Shown here: piece after piece, positions 15,844-23,542 of the stretch | Layout of the letters: each line of letters opens with the position of its first letter | Numbering within the stretch: the first letter of the stretch is position 1 | Assembly: GCA_944326615.1 (NCBI GenBank) | Contig: CALVEO010000008.1 | Coordinates: 1-49,986, forward strand | Origin: Candidatus Gastranaerophilales bacterium | GTDB taxonomy: Bacteria; Cyanobacteriota; Vampirovibrionia; Gastranaerophilales; Gastranaerophilaceae | Length of the DNA stretch: 49,986 bases | Reading direction: 5' to 3' | Translations under genes and position numbers: made by a program | The notes under the pieces: generated by a model | What the model saw: the letters and a program-made list of their open reading frames with translations, nothing else | Told to the model about the DNA's origin: nothing | The model's database searches: none

Positions 15844-17205
15844 ATGAAAATTGTAATTTTAGGCGGAGTGGCAGCAGGAGCAAAGGCAGCTGCGAAAGCA
15901 GGCAGACTTTTGTCTGATGCAGAAATAAATTTGTATACTGATGATACGCACATTTCTTATTCAGCGTGCGGTTTACCCTACTATATAGAAGGCAACTTTG
16001 AAGATTATGAACAGCTTCTTGTAAGATCACCTGATGATTTTGAAAAAAAAGGCATTCATATTCATCTAAAAAGCAGGGCTGTAAAAATAATTCCGGAAGC
16101 AAAACAGGTGCTTATTCAGGATTTAACTACCCAGAGAGCATATCTGGTTGAATACGACAAACTGATTATTGCAACCGGAGCAAGACCTGTAATACCAAAA
16201 ATTAAAAATGTTAATCTGCCGAATATTTTCACGCTGAGAAAAATTGAAGACGGAATTGCTATAAAAGAAAAAGTTCTGAAATCAAACCATGGAACTATTA
16301 TCGGCGGAGGTTATATCGGCATGGAGCTTTTAGAAGCCCTTGTTAAGCAGAATGTAAAAGCTGCTCTCGTTGAATATTCTCCTAATATTATGCCGATTTT
16401 TGATGATGACATGTCAAGACTTATTCTTGAACAATTGAATTCTATTAATAACGGACGTTTTGAAATCCTAACCTCTGAACTTGTTACAGAATTTTCCGGA
16501 GATATTAACGGTGTTAATCTTGTAAGAACAGGTACAGGTAAAGAATTTAATACTGATTTTGTAATACTTTGCACAGGTGTAACCCCTAATGTTGAGATAG
16601 CAAAGGATGCAGGAATTGAAATTGGCATAACAGGTGCAATTCGTGTTAATGAAAAAATGGAAACAAGTGTTGCAGATATATATGCATGCGGCGATTGTGT
16701 TGAAGAGAATTTAATAGTAAGCGGCACAAAAATCTGGATGCCTCTAGGCTCAAATGCCAATAAAGAAGGAAGAGTTGCTGCTATAAATGCCTGCGGTGGA
16801 GATGAGAAATTCCCGGGAGTTCTGGGCTCTGCTGTTACAAGATGTTTAAATCTTACAATGTCAATGACAGGTTTAACCGAAAAAAAAGCGGTTTCACTAG
16901 GTTTTAAACCCGTATCGGTTTCAGTAACCAAAAATGATAAAGTCGGTTATATGCCAAATGTTAATAACATAACATTAAAGCTGATTGCTGATTATGAAAC
17001 CGGAAAACTGCTTGGCGGACAAGCTGTCGGGGCAGGAGATGCTGACAAAAGAATAAATTCGCTGGCCGCAGCATTGCTTGCAGGAATGACTGTTGAAGAA
17101 TTTTATAATAACGATTTAACTTATGCACCGCCTTTTTCTCCGACAATAGATCCGCTTCTTAATGCTGCACAGATGCTGATGGGGCGGGTTATGCCAAAAG
17201 ATTAG
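15844..17205 (+). CDS. CoA-disulfide reductase / NADH oxidase-type flavoprotein
   Basis: This 453-residue protein is a pyridine nucleotide-disulfide oxidoreductase. It has an N-terminal FAD site (VILGGVAAGAKAAAKAG), the single redox cysteine of the CoADR/Nox/Npx group (SYSACGLPYY, Cys42), an NAD site (GTIIGGGYIGMELLEAL), the second FAD motif DIYACGDCVE, and a dimerisation domain ending TYAPPFSPTIDPLLNAAQML. It probably reduces CoA-disulfide, polysulfide or O2/H2O2; the substrate is not fixed by sequence. TATATT lies 6 nt before the ATG, so it may be leaderless. Its end overlaps the convergent 17189 gene by 17 bp. Confidence 0.9.
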   Translation: MKIVILGGVAAGAKAAAKAGRLLSDAEINLYTDDTHISYSACGLPYYIEGNFEDYEQLLVRSPDDFEKKGIHIHLKSRAVKIIPEAKQVLIQDLTTQRAYLVEYDKLIIATGARPVIPKIKNVNLPNIFTLRKIEDGIAIKEKVLKSNHGTIIGGGYIGMELLEALVKQNVKAALVEYSPNIMPIFDDDMSRLILEQLNSINNGRFEILTSELVTEFSGDINGVNLVRTGTGKEFNTDFVILCTGVTPNVEIAKDAGIEIGITGAIRVNEKMETSVADIYACGDCVEENLIVSGTKIWMPLGSNANKEGRVAAINACGGDEKFPGVLGSAVTRCLNLTMSMTGLTEKKAVSLGFKPVSVSVTKNDKVGYMPNVNNITLKLIADYETGKLLGGQAVGAGDADKRINSLAAALLAGMTVEEFYNNDLTYAPPFSPTIDPLLNAAQMLMGRVMPKD

Positions 17206-18487
17206 CAATATATTTTGCAGCACCTTCACCCATAGAAAAGCAGCTTCCCTGCACTCTCAATGCTCCCTGAGACATAAAATCTGCAGAGAGACACCTGCCA
17301 GCGACAAAAAGATTATCTATATCTGCTGACATTAGGCTTTCTATCGGAAGCTGATAATCTTTTACAGCTTTTAATGTTGATTTCCCTCTAGTGTTTGAAT
17401 GAACATCAACAGGATAATCTGAAACAACAACAGGATGTTCAAACTTTTTACCATTCAAAAGATCTTCAATTGTATATATGTATTTCCCTTTAATCCTTCG
17501 TGATACTCTTACACCAAGCATATCTGCAATATTAGATATAAATGCATTTTCAAACCCCGGAAAATAAATCCTGCAAAACTGGAGATATCTGTATATATTC
17601 TGACGCGCCAACAGCAAGGCTTTTGAGATATTTTTCACCTCGAGAGAATTCCTGTAATCTATTATGCGGGGGCAGTTAAAAGCAATTGTATCAGGCATTC
17701 CAGGTACTGTAAATATCTGAAAATAATTTGTATCATACTCATTAAGTATACCTTTTTCTACAGCGTCTTTAAATAGAGGCGCTAAAGCCCATTTTTTATC
17801 AGGATCCCACGTATAAGCCGTAGAAAGATGTATGTAACCGTCAATATTCTCTATAGTTGTAACATTTCTATCTTTATCATATTCTCCAAGCCACTGTGAA
17901 AAAGTGTTTAGATCAATTCCGCCCATCATAAATCTTAAAGTTACGGGCTGGAATTCATCAGGCTTTTCCAAGAAGTCACAATTACAAATTTTTCCGACGA
18001 CACAATTCCCTGTTGCATCAATTACATATCTCGCTTCGACAGATACCGATAATTCATTTTGAGGAATATGTAACTCATCGTTATATGCCGATAATATTTC
18101 TTTGGTTATTTTGATTTTTTTAATCTTCCTGTTCTCAATTTTTATACCTAAAATATTAGTATCAAAGAACAGTTCAACATTCGCCCTTTTCATCAAATTA
18201 TCAAGCGCTATCTTGGTTATTTCCGGATTAAACCACGCAGGATTACCCATATAAGTAGTTTGCCCGCCAAGCCTGTGGCATTCATCAATCAATGCATTTT
18301 TAAAGTCAGTATTTATCTGGTTGTTCCCGGATTTCATAACAGGAATTACAAGCCCTGAGGTAATTGTACCGCCAAGATGAATATTTTTTTCTATTAATAA
18401 AGTTTTAAGTCCGAGTTTTCCTGCAGTATATGCAGCAGCACAGCCTGCTGTTCCTCCACCAATTATTACAACATCATATTTATTCAT
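17189..18487 (-). CDS. FAD-dependent oxidoreductase (FAD_oxidored family)
   Basis: This 432-residue protein has the dinucleotide-binding N-terminus YDVVIIGGGTAGCAAAYTAG, then LIEKNIHLGGTITSGLV, the central ARYVIDATGNCVVGKICNC and a C-terminal FAD contact DNLFVAGRCLSADFMSQGAL. The family is common in anaerobes and gut bacteria, and its substrates are mostly unknown. The start has TATAAT 8 nt upstream and no Shine-Dalgarno, implying a leaderless mRNA. Confidence 0.87.
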   Translation of the reverse strand: MNKYDVVIIGGGTAGCAAAYTAGKLGLKTLLIEKNIHLGGTITSGLVIPVMKSGNNQINTDFKNALIDECHRLGGQTTYMGNPAWFNPEITKIALDNLMKRANVELFFDTNILGIKIENRKIKKIKITKEILSAYNDELHIPQNELSVSVEARYVIDATGNCVVGKICNCDFLEKPDEFQPVTLRFMMGGIDLNTFSQWLGEYDKDRNVTTIENIDGYIHLSTAYTWDPDKKWALAPLFKDAVEKGILNEYDTNYFQIFTVPGMPDTIAFNCPRIIDYRNSLEVKNISKALLLARQNIYRYLQFCRIYFPGFENAFISNIADMLGVRVSRRIKGKYIYTIEDLLNGKKFEHPVVVSDYPVDVHSNTRGKSTLKAVKDYQLPIESLMSADIDNLFVAGRCLSADFMSQGALRVQGSCFSMGEGAAKYIANLLA

Positions 18488-18495
18488 AATCTTTC

Positions 18496-18523
18496 ATTAT
18501 AAACATGAAAATTATTATTGCAA
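18496..18523 (-). promoter_or_regulatory. Promoter of the FAD oxidoreductase gene, leaderless type
   Basis: On the minus strand TTGCAA (18518-18523), a 16-nt spacer and TATAAT (18496-18501) end 8 nt before the ATG at 18487. Confidence 0.6.
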
Positions 18524-18538
18524 AATAATTAAATTATA

Positions 18539-19213
18539 TTAAATTCTGAACGGATAATCTTTGCTTATTTTCCAGCCGTCCATAATTATAAGCGCAGTAC
18601 AGTATTCATTAGAAGCTTTCGCCTGTGCTTCACATTTTTGCAGGAGTTCATCGCGTGAAAAATTGTTTAGTGCCCAATTGACAGTTCCGTCATTATAAAA
18701 TATAAATATTTTTTTCCCTACTGCTTCTTTAAGACTTTCTTCATCTTCTTTTAATTCTTTGCAGGTATTTGCTTTCGGGCAGAAAAATATATATGTTCCG
18801 GATAGATTTGTAGTAGTATCATAATCATATAATCTTCTTAAATAAAATGCAGAACCGTCTTTTAGATAAGCAAATGCTCCGCTTTGCCCTTTTTCTACAC
18901 TAATCATTTCTATATAAGGTTTATAATATTGATTTATAAGATTTTCAGCATCATCAGGATCATTTTTATCAATATATTCTGCAATTTTGCCCAGCTCGGT
19001 GTCAGTATCACCAAAATCAAGTTTAATTCTTATTGTTGCCTGTTGCATAATTGATGAATATTTTTCCAATCCTGTTTCAATAACCCTTTTCCTGTGATGA
19101 GCGATAAGAGAAGGCATTGTCAATGCAGCTACCACACCGATAATACCGAGAGTTATAAGGACTTCGGCTAGCGTAAATCCTCTAATCTTCTGATTTAAAC
19201 TATTTTTTTTCAT
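18539..19213 (-). CDS. Type II/IV pseudopilin
   Basis: This 224-residue protein has a leader ending KIRG, then FTLAE with Glu5 and the hydrophobic helix VLITLGIIGVVAALTMPSLI. The globular part carries four Cys and ends IIMDGWKISKDYPFRI, matching the W-x-I-x-x-DYP ending of its relatives. A GGGAGG ribosome-binding site precedes the ATG. It is transcribed from a perfect-consensus promoter that overlaps a 26-nt palindrome and is head-to-head with a small putative DNA-binding protein at 19355. Confidence 0.88.
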   Translation of the reverse strand: MKKNSLNQKIRGFTLAEVLITLGIIGVVAALTMPSLIAHHRKRVIETGLEKYSSIMQQATIRIKLDFGDTDTELGKIAEYIDKNDPDDAENLINQYYKPYIEMISVEKGQSGAFAYLKDGSAFYLRRLYDYDTTTNLSGTYIFFCPKANTCKELKEDEESLKEAVGKKIFIFYNDGTVNWALNNFSRDELLQKCEAQAKASNEYCTALIIMDGWKISKDYPFRI

Positions 19214-19264
19214 AATACCTCCCTTATGTAAACTTTTTATAATAAAAAATCTTATATATTATCC

Positions 19265-19290
19265 AATAATAGATATATATATCTATTATT
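19265..19290. promoter_or_regulatory. Perfect 26-nt palindrome, likely operator
   Basis: The half-site aataatagatata (19265-19277) is followed directly by its exact reverse complement (19278-19290), with no mismatch. It overlaps the pilin -10 box and predicted transcription start, where a bound dimeric repressor would block RNA polymerase. Confidence 0.7.
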
Positions 19291-19316
19291 ATAAAACTTT
19301 GTCTATTTATTGTCAA
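19288..19316 (-). promoter_or_regulatory. Perfect-consensus promoter of the 18539-19213 pilin gene
   Basis: On the minus strand TTGACA (19311-19316), a 17-nt spacer and TATAAT (19288-19293) match both sigma70 hexamers exactly. Confidence 0.85.
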
Positions 19317-19338
19317 TATTATCAATAAAAAGTAGAAT
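19310..19338 (+). promoter_or_regulatory. Promoter of the small DNA-binding gene, sharing its -35 with the pilin promoter
   Basis: TTGTCA (19310-19315), a 17-nt spacer and TAGAAT (19333-19338) point to a start near 19345. The -35 box overlaps that of the divergent pilin promoter in the 7-nt text TTGTCAA. Confidence 0.6.
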
Positions 19339-19354
19339 TTATCATGAGGTATAT

Positions 19355-19591
19355 ATGTCAGGGCGTGAATTTGTTAAAATTTTACTTGCAAAGGAATGTT
19401 TAACGCTTACTGAGCTTGCAAAACTTGCAACGGAAAGCAGCGATAAAAAGTATACTATGGACGGTTTATCGCATAAAATGCGCGCCGGGACTCTGCGTTT
19501 TGATGATGCGGAATTTTTTGCAAAATTGCTAGGGTATGAAATTGAATTAAGAAAAATAGTAAAAAATAGTCAGGATAAAAATTTAATATAA
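19355..19591 (+). CDS. Small putative HTH DNA-binding protein
   Basis: About 79 residues starting MSGREFVKILLAKECLTLTE. The pattern ...TLTELAKLA...YTMDGLSHKMRAGTLRFDDAEFFAKLLGYEIEL resembles Cro-like/DUF6471-type helix-turn-helix proteins, with ECLTLTELAKLA and DGLSHKMRAG as the two HTH helices; this is pattern-based, not certain. The start at 19355 is chosen because GAGGT (19346-19350) is a proper ribosome-binding site; an upstream extension to 19310 would start before the predicted promoter. It is divergent from the 18539 pilin and is a candidate ligand of the palindrome at 19265-19290. Confidence 0.7.
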   Translation: MSGREFVKILLAKECLTLTELAKLATESSDKKYTMDGLSHKMRAGTLRFDDAEFFAKLLGYEIELRKIVKNSQDKNLI

Positions 19592-19628
19592 CTATACGTT
19601 ATATACTAATAACTAATCTAGTTTATAT

Positions 19629-20828
19629 TTAAATAAATTTATGCATTTTAATGTATTTTGAACTTGATATGAGATTTGAATTTTCAACATCTTTTTTGTG
19701 GGCAGAGATTATAGCCTCATTAGTAAGACTTAAATTTTCATCGCGATAAAATATACCTGCTTTAGTTTTTAAAAGCCCTAAATCGTATTCTGAAAGTTCA
19801 TATTTTATTAGTGATTTATTTTTTACTGCAATTGTGCCTGTAAATTTGTTTAAAGATTCTGAAAAAATTTTCCCAACAAAAAATCCTGCATTTATAAATG
19901 CGTTTCTGACAGCTGCAGAATTAGAATAAGTCAGTATCATTCCATTATCATCTAAAAGCCTGTATAGTTCTTTAAAAAAATCTATAGACCACAGACAGGG
20001 ACATTTTGCAGGTGTAAATGCATCTAAAAATACATAATTATATAATGTGCTATCGTTTTTTACTATTTGTCTTGCATCATCAATTTCCAAGTCAAAATTA
20101 AAATCAAGTAATTTAAGGGCATTTACTGCTGTTTTATAACTAGAAGAAATATACTTATAATATATATTATGTAAGAAGCTGACTAAATAGCATACAGGGT
20201 ATAAAATACCATTTGAATTCTTTAAAAGCCCAAAACGGGGCAATAAATTAATCATCATTTTATCAAAATACGGAGCATATTCTTTTGAGTTTAATATCCT
20301 AATTACTTCCTCATCAATTTGTGAAATCATCTTTTGCAAAAGCAAAATGTTTACTTCTTTTCTCAATATATACTTGGGCTCTGTTTTATCGCATAACATT
20401 TTTTTTATTTTTTCATTATAAAATGACAAATTATTATTTTTTAATATTTTTTTGTTTGTTACAAAAAATGGAGAAAGTAATGCTAAATTTTTATCATTGT
20501 CTAGTGCATGTATATAAACTTTGTATTTTTTATTATTGGTATATATCTTATCGATATTTTTAATTTTATTTGTATCTATCGTTTCGTTATAGATAAAATT
20601 CAATAAATAATTTAAAAAACTTTTTGAGTTATATCCGATTCCAAAACAAATATCCAAAATTTTTATTTCATTATTTTTTTTTAAATAATCTTTAAAATTT
20701 GAAGGCAGAATAAATTTTTCGTAAGCTTCAGTTAAAGCTCCGTATGTAGAATGGTAAATGTCATCTGCATCAGGCGAGAAAAGCCCGACTGATCCGTCAT
20801 TTGTAAAATAAGGGTAGAGTTTGTACAT
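19629..20828 (-). CDS. MnmC-type tRNA U34 methyltransferase, stand-alone with insertion
   Basis: This 399-residue protein shows the MnmC methyltransferase (Methyltransf_30) pattern: N-terminal DGSVGLFSPDADDIYHSTYG, SAM loop LDICFGIGYNSK near residue 57, and the C-terminal block DAFTPAKCPCLWSIDFFKEL, TYSNSAAVRNAFINAGF. MnmC2 methylates nm5U to mnm5U at wobble U34. The FAD-oxidase half found in the E. coli fusion is absent, as in cyanobacteria. A Lys/Asn/Ile-rich stretch (about residues 90-240) is a long insertion relative to typical stand-alone forms. The start has TATAAT 6 nt upstream. Confidence 0.8.
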   Translation of the reverse strand: MYKLYPYFTNDGSVGLFSPDADDIYHSTYGALTEAYEKFILPSNFKDYLKKNNEIKILDICFGIGYNSKSFLNYLLNFIYNETIDTNKIKNIDKIYTNNKKYKVYIHALDNDKNLALLSPFFVTNKKILKNNNLSFYNEKIKKMLCDKTEPKYILRKEVNILLLQKMISQIDEEVIRILNSKEYAPYFDKMMINLLPRFGLLKNSNGILYPVCYLVSFLHNIYYKYISSSYKTAVNALKLLDFNFDLEIDDARQIVKNDSTLYNYVFLDAFTPAKCPCLWSIDFFKELYRLLDDNGMILTYSNSAAVRNAFINAGFFVGKIFSESLNKFTGTIAVKNKSLIKYELSEYDLGLLKTKAGIFYRDENLSLTNEAIISAHKKDVENSNLISSSKYIKMHKFI

Positions 20829-20834
20829 AAGCCT

Positions 20835-20863
20835 ATTATAGATTATAGTATTAATATTGGCAA
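20835..20863 (-). promoter_or_regulatory. Promoter of the MnmC-type gene, leaderless type
   Basis: On the minus strand TTGCCA (20858-20863), a 17-nt spacer and TATAAT (20835-20840) end 6 nt before the ATG. Its -35 overlaps that of thrB. Confidence 0.7.
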
Positions 20864-20885
20864 ATAATTATCTTTTTGCTATAAT
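20857..20885 (+). promoter_or_regulatory. Promoter of thrB
   Basis: TTGGCA (20857-20862), a 17-nt spacer and TATAAT (20880-20885). The predicted start near 20892 gives a leader of about 58 nt. The -35 box overlaps that of the divergent MnmC-type gene in TTGGCAA. Confidence 0.7.
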
Positions 20886-20897
20886 ATTTTTGTAAAA

Positions 20898-20929
20898 TGC
20901 TGTAAAAACAGGAATTTACTGTTACAGCA
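20898..20929 (+). promoter_or_regulatory. Stem-loop in the thrB 5' leader
   Basis: TGCTGT (20898-20903) pairs with ACAGCA (20924-20929), with a nested AACAG/CTGTT pairing and a GAATTTA loop. It is followed by the GAGGG ribosome-binding site. No T tract follows, so it may protect or tune the mRNA rather than terminate it. Confidence 0.5.
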
Positions 20930-20950
20930 ACATATAATAATGAGGGAATT

Positions 20951-21892
20951 ATGAAAATTAGCGTAAAGGTGCCTGCTTCGACCTCAAATTTAGGTCCGGG
21001 CTTTGATTGTATAGGTATGGCACTGCCAATATACAACACAATTACCATTGAAGAAACAGTTTTGCCGGGAACCGGTATTGAAATTAACGTTATAAATGAT
21101 AGTGAATCTGCTGATGACATGTTAACTGAGCACATGCCAATGGATGAAAACAGCATTATATATAAAGCTGTTGAACTTTTGTATAATTCTATAGGCCAGA
21201 CTCCTAGCGAGTTAAAAATTACCGTACAATCCCAAATTCCTATAGCAAGAGGCTTGGGAAGCAGTGCTTCTGTAATTGTCGGAGGTCTGCTTGCCGCGAA
21301 CGAACTTTTAGGAAAACCAGCCGATGAAGTTGCACTTTTGTCAATTGCTGCTGAAGTAGAAGGTCATCCTGATAATGTTACCCCTTCAATTGTTGGAGGA
21401 CTCGTTTTAACATCATTGGAAGACGATGGTAGTGTTGTTTACAGAAAGCTTGATTGGCCGGAAGAATGGCAGATTACAGTTTGCATTCCTGACTATGAAC
21501 TTTCCACAGAAATATCGCGTTCTGTTCTGCCTAAAGAAGTGCCAATGCATGATGCTGTATTCAATGCAAAACGTCTGGCAATGTTCATTCAGGCTGTTAA
21601 TACAAAAGATGCGAATTTAATGAAAATGGCACTTCATGACAGACTTCACCAGCCTTATAGAATGAAACTCGTGCCTGGACTTGACAAAATTATGGAAAAT
21701 TTAAAGCATGAAGAAAATGTTCTCGGATGTGTTTTAAGCGGAGCCGGGCCAGCAATTGTTGTAATTTCTCAAAAGAATAATCTTGACAGAATAAAATCAA
21801 TAATAAAAGATACTTGGGAAGATATGAATGTTAAGGTTAATATAATGACTCTGCCTGTTGAAACGCAGGGCGCTCAAATTATAAATGAATAG
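20951..21892 (+). CDS. thrB: Homoserine kinase
   Basis: This 313-residue GHMP kinase phosphorylates homoserine on the threonine pathway. It has the N-terminal KVPASTSNLGPGFDCIGMAL, the ATP loop PIARGLGSSASVIVGGLLAA (GHMP motif 2) and the C-terminal glycine motif VLGCVLSGAGPAIVVIS. A GAGGGAATT ribosome-binding site precedes the ATG. No other threonine genes (hom, thrC) are adjacent. Confidence 0.95.
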   Translation: MKISVKVPASTSNLGPGFDCIGMALPIYNTITIEETVLPGTGIEINVINDSESADDMLTEHMPMDENSIIYKAVELLYNSIGQTPSELKITVQSQIPIARGLGSSASVIVGGLLAANELLGKPADEVALLSIAAEVEGHPDNVTPSIVGGLVLTSLEDDGSVVYRKLDWPEEWQITVCIPDYELSTEISRSVLPKEVPMHDAVFNAKRLAMFIQAVNTKDANLMKMALHDRLHQPYRMKLVPGLDKIMENLKHEENVLGCVLSGAGPAIVVISQKNNLDRIKSIIKDTWEDMNVKVNIMTLPVETQGAQIINE

Positions 21893-21898
21893 CAGTAA

Positions 21899-22020
21899 AT
21901 GAGTAGCCTCTATGAGAGAGTGAGCAGCTCTTAACGAGCCTGCGAGTCATTTGAGATGCGAGTGTGGGTTTTATTGGAGGCCGAAAAGTCAGGAAGGCGA
22001 GGACAGGCTTATTACAGAAG
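21899..22020. repeat. Dispersed repeat copy downstream of thrB
   Basis: The text gagcagctcttaacgagc followed by ctgcgagtcatttgagatgc is a diverged copy of the repeats at 34171-34240 and 34452-34518. The last part (ggcttattacagaagtta) matches the start of the 46280-46380 element. No gene is visible in it. Confidence 0.7.
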
Positions 22021-22041
22021 TTACAAAAAATAAATCCTTAT

Positions 22042-22329
22042 TTATAATCTTACAAGTGAGCTTTCAATTAATTTTTTAAACTGCGTGGTTATATTATTTA
22101 AATCTGTTAAATCAACTTTATAAGGAAATGTTGAATTTTCTAAATCAAATTCTATTTTCGACTTTATTTCCGGTGTAAGCAGCGGCGACGAAATCGCAAG
22201 ATCGACATCAGAATATTTTCGCGCAATCCCCTTAGCGCGTGAACCGTATAAATATAACACATAATCAGCTAAATATTTAGATATTATGTCTTTTATAAAA
22301 ATAATATATTTATCTTCCAAATCAACCAT
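22042..22329 (-). CDS. mntA: MntA-like nucleotidyltransferase antitoxin
   Basis: A 95-residue minimal nucleotidyltransferase. It has the complete signature GS-X10-DXD (GSRAKGIARKYSDVDLAI, residues 29-46), as in MntA antitoxins, which AMPylate the HEPN toxin. The start MVDLEDKY at 22329 overlaps the hepT stop by 8 nt, giving translational coupling; the longer frame beginning at 22368 would lie deep within hepT. Gene order toxin then antitoxin matches known type VII HepT/MntA pairs. Confidence 0.85.
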   Translation of the reverse strand: MVDLEDKYIIFIKDIISKYLADYVLYLYGSRAKGIARKYSDVDLAISSPLLTPEIKSKIEFDLENSTFPYKVDLTDLNNITTQFKKLIESSLVRL

Positions 22330-22723
22330 TATTCTTTTTAAGCCGCTCAAGCACACTGTGTGCTTCATCTCTAAAATCTTTAACTATACTAACAACATCT
22401 TTTGCTACTTCTTCATTATAAGTATGGGATGATAAATTACGCTTTTTTCTGTACTCTGTCCATTTTTCTAAATTTGAGCGTAAAAGACCATACTTGTTTG
22501 CTTCGCGTATAATTTCATTGAATGTTAAGTTATCTTCAAGTTCCGGAAGCATTAATTTTAAAAAACGCGAAATAAATTTAAGCGTCAATGAATAAGTATA
22601 TTCAAATCTTTGTATTAATGCATCTCTTATAGCATTATCATAAAATTCTTTATCATATCGCAAAATTATTTCATCTAAAGTTTTAATAGCATTCTCAAGA
22701 GATGTCAAATCAATAACTGTCAT
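22322..22723 (-). CDS. hepT: HepT-like HEPN ribonuclease toxin
   Basis: A 133-residue all-helical HEPN protein of the HI0074/HepT group. The catalytic motif RX4HXY is intact (RNLSSHTY, about residues 94-101). HepT toxins cleave RNA and are inactivated when MntA adds AMP near the motif tyrosine. The ATG is preceded by TATTAT 6 nt upstream and no Shine-Dalgarno. Diverged repeats flank both sides of the pair, which would suit acquisition as a module. Confidence 0.85.
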   Translation of the reverse strand: MTVIDLTSLENAIKTLDEIILRYDKEFYDNAIRDALIQRFEYTYSLTLKFISRFLKLMLPELEDNLTFNEIIREANKYGLLRSNLEKWTEYRKKRNLSSHTYNEEVAKDVVSIVKDFRDEAHSVLERLKKNNG

Positions 22724-22729
22724 AAATTT

Positions 22730-22758
22730 ATAATACCATATCAGAAAATTTTAAGCAA
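22730..22758 (-). promoter_or_regulatory. Promoter of hepT-mntA, leaderless type
   Basis: On the minus strand TTGCTT (22753-22758), a 17-nt spacer and TATTAT (22730-22735) end 6 nt before the hepT ATG. Confidence 0.5.
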
Positions 22759-22845
22759 TAAGGAAATAATGGGATATAGCAGTTTACACAAATTATGGGT
22801 AAAAACTGCTGAACTAAAATCCTTATTACTGATACTCCGGCTTGC

Positions 22846-22935
22846 ACCCCACCCTAACCCTCCCCATTCGGGGAGGGAATTAAAAACTTTTCCCTCTCCT
22901 CGGGAGAGGGAGTATGTAGCGGATGGAACGGCTAG
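22846..22935. repeat. Polypyrimidine hairpin repeat, second location
   Basis: Contains ctccccattcggggag and ccctctcctcgggagaggg followed by gtagcggatggaacggctag. It resembles both the 6772-7030 hairpins and the GGAACG-GCTA hairpin family at 34158. Confidence 0.65.
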
Positions 22936-22961
22936 GTCCCCTGGTAACGGCCTCAAACTAA

Positions 22962-22989
22962 TAAAAAAGCTCCCCTTATCGGGGAGCTT
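22962..22989 (-). terminator. Terminator of the 23000-23542 gene
   Basis: Perfect 9-bp stem aagctcccc/ggggagctt with a 5-nt loop, followed on the minus strand by a T run, 11 bp after the stop codon. Confidence 0.85.
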
Positions 22990-22999
22990 CTAATACTTA

Positions 23000-23542
23000 T
23001 TAACCCTGGCCTGTGTAATCCGGAGTTAATCCTTTTACGCCGGCTTTTTCTTCTTCTTTCTTAGCATCGTATTCTGCCTGTGCTATCTTCAGTCTGGATT
23101 CCAGATTATCTTTTTCCGTCTGCAGGCTGTCTTCCAAATCTTTCAGCGGCTGCAGCATAGATTCTCTCTGCATTTCAAACATATTCTGCCACATACTTTG
23201 TGCTTGAGCAGTTTGCATTGATACAACCTGTTGAGCATATGTATATGCATTCATTTGATCTTTAGATAAATTTCCAAATGCGGCTATAGCATCATTAGAC
23301 GACATTCCAGCATTAAAACCAGGAATACCTAAATTTTGCATAGCACCATACATACCATACATCATTTGTGACTGCATTGCGGTCTTCATATTTCTTTCTT
23401 GGGCTTGAAACATCTTCTCAGCGTCACCAATTTGTCTGGTAACGCGACGCAAGCGGCTCTGAACGCTTGTCATCTGATACTGTAGATCTCTGACAAGTTT
23501 TCCGGCCATTAATTTACCATATGCGCCTGATAGAAAACCCAT
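23000..23542 (-). CDS. Coiled-coil protein of unknown function
   Basis: This 180-residue protein is rich in Gln, Met and Ala. An N-terminal MGFLSGAYGKLMAGKLVRDL is followed by a coiled coil (about 22-60), a Met/Gly-rich hinge (MMYGMYGAMQNLGIPGFNAG), and a second long coiled coil (about 105-165). No signal peptide. The layout is reminiscent of small secreted or secretion-associated helical proteins, but no family is recognised. It has a good AAAGGAC ribosome-binding site and its own terminator. Confidence 0.65.
   Translation of the reverse strand: MGFLSGAYGKLMAGKLVRDLQYQMTSVQSRLRRVTRQIGDAEKMFQAQERNMKTAMQSQMMYGMYGAMQNLGIPGFNAGMSSNDAIAAFGNLSKDQMNAYTYAQQVVSMQTAQAQSMWQNMFEMQRESMLQPLKDLEDSLQTEKDNLESRLKIAQAEYDAKKEEEKAGVKGLTPDYTGQG

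Noticed and set aside
16311-17146. Minus-strand frames of 206 and 61 codons over the flavoprotein gene
   Set aside because: The plus strand has a full-length, motif-complete CoA-disulfide-reductase-type gene; the opposite frames show no domains.
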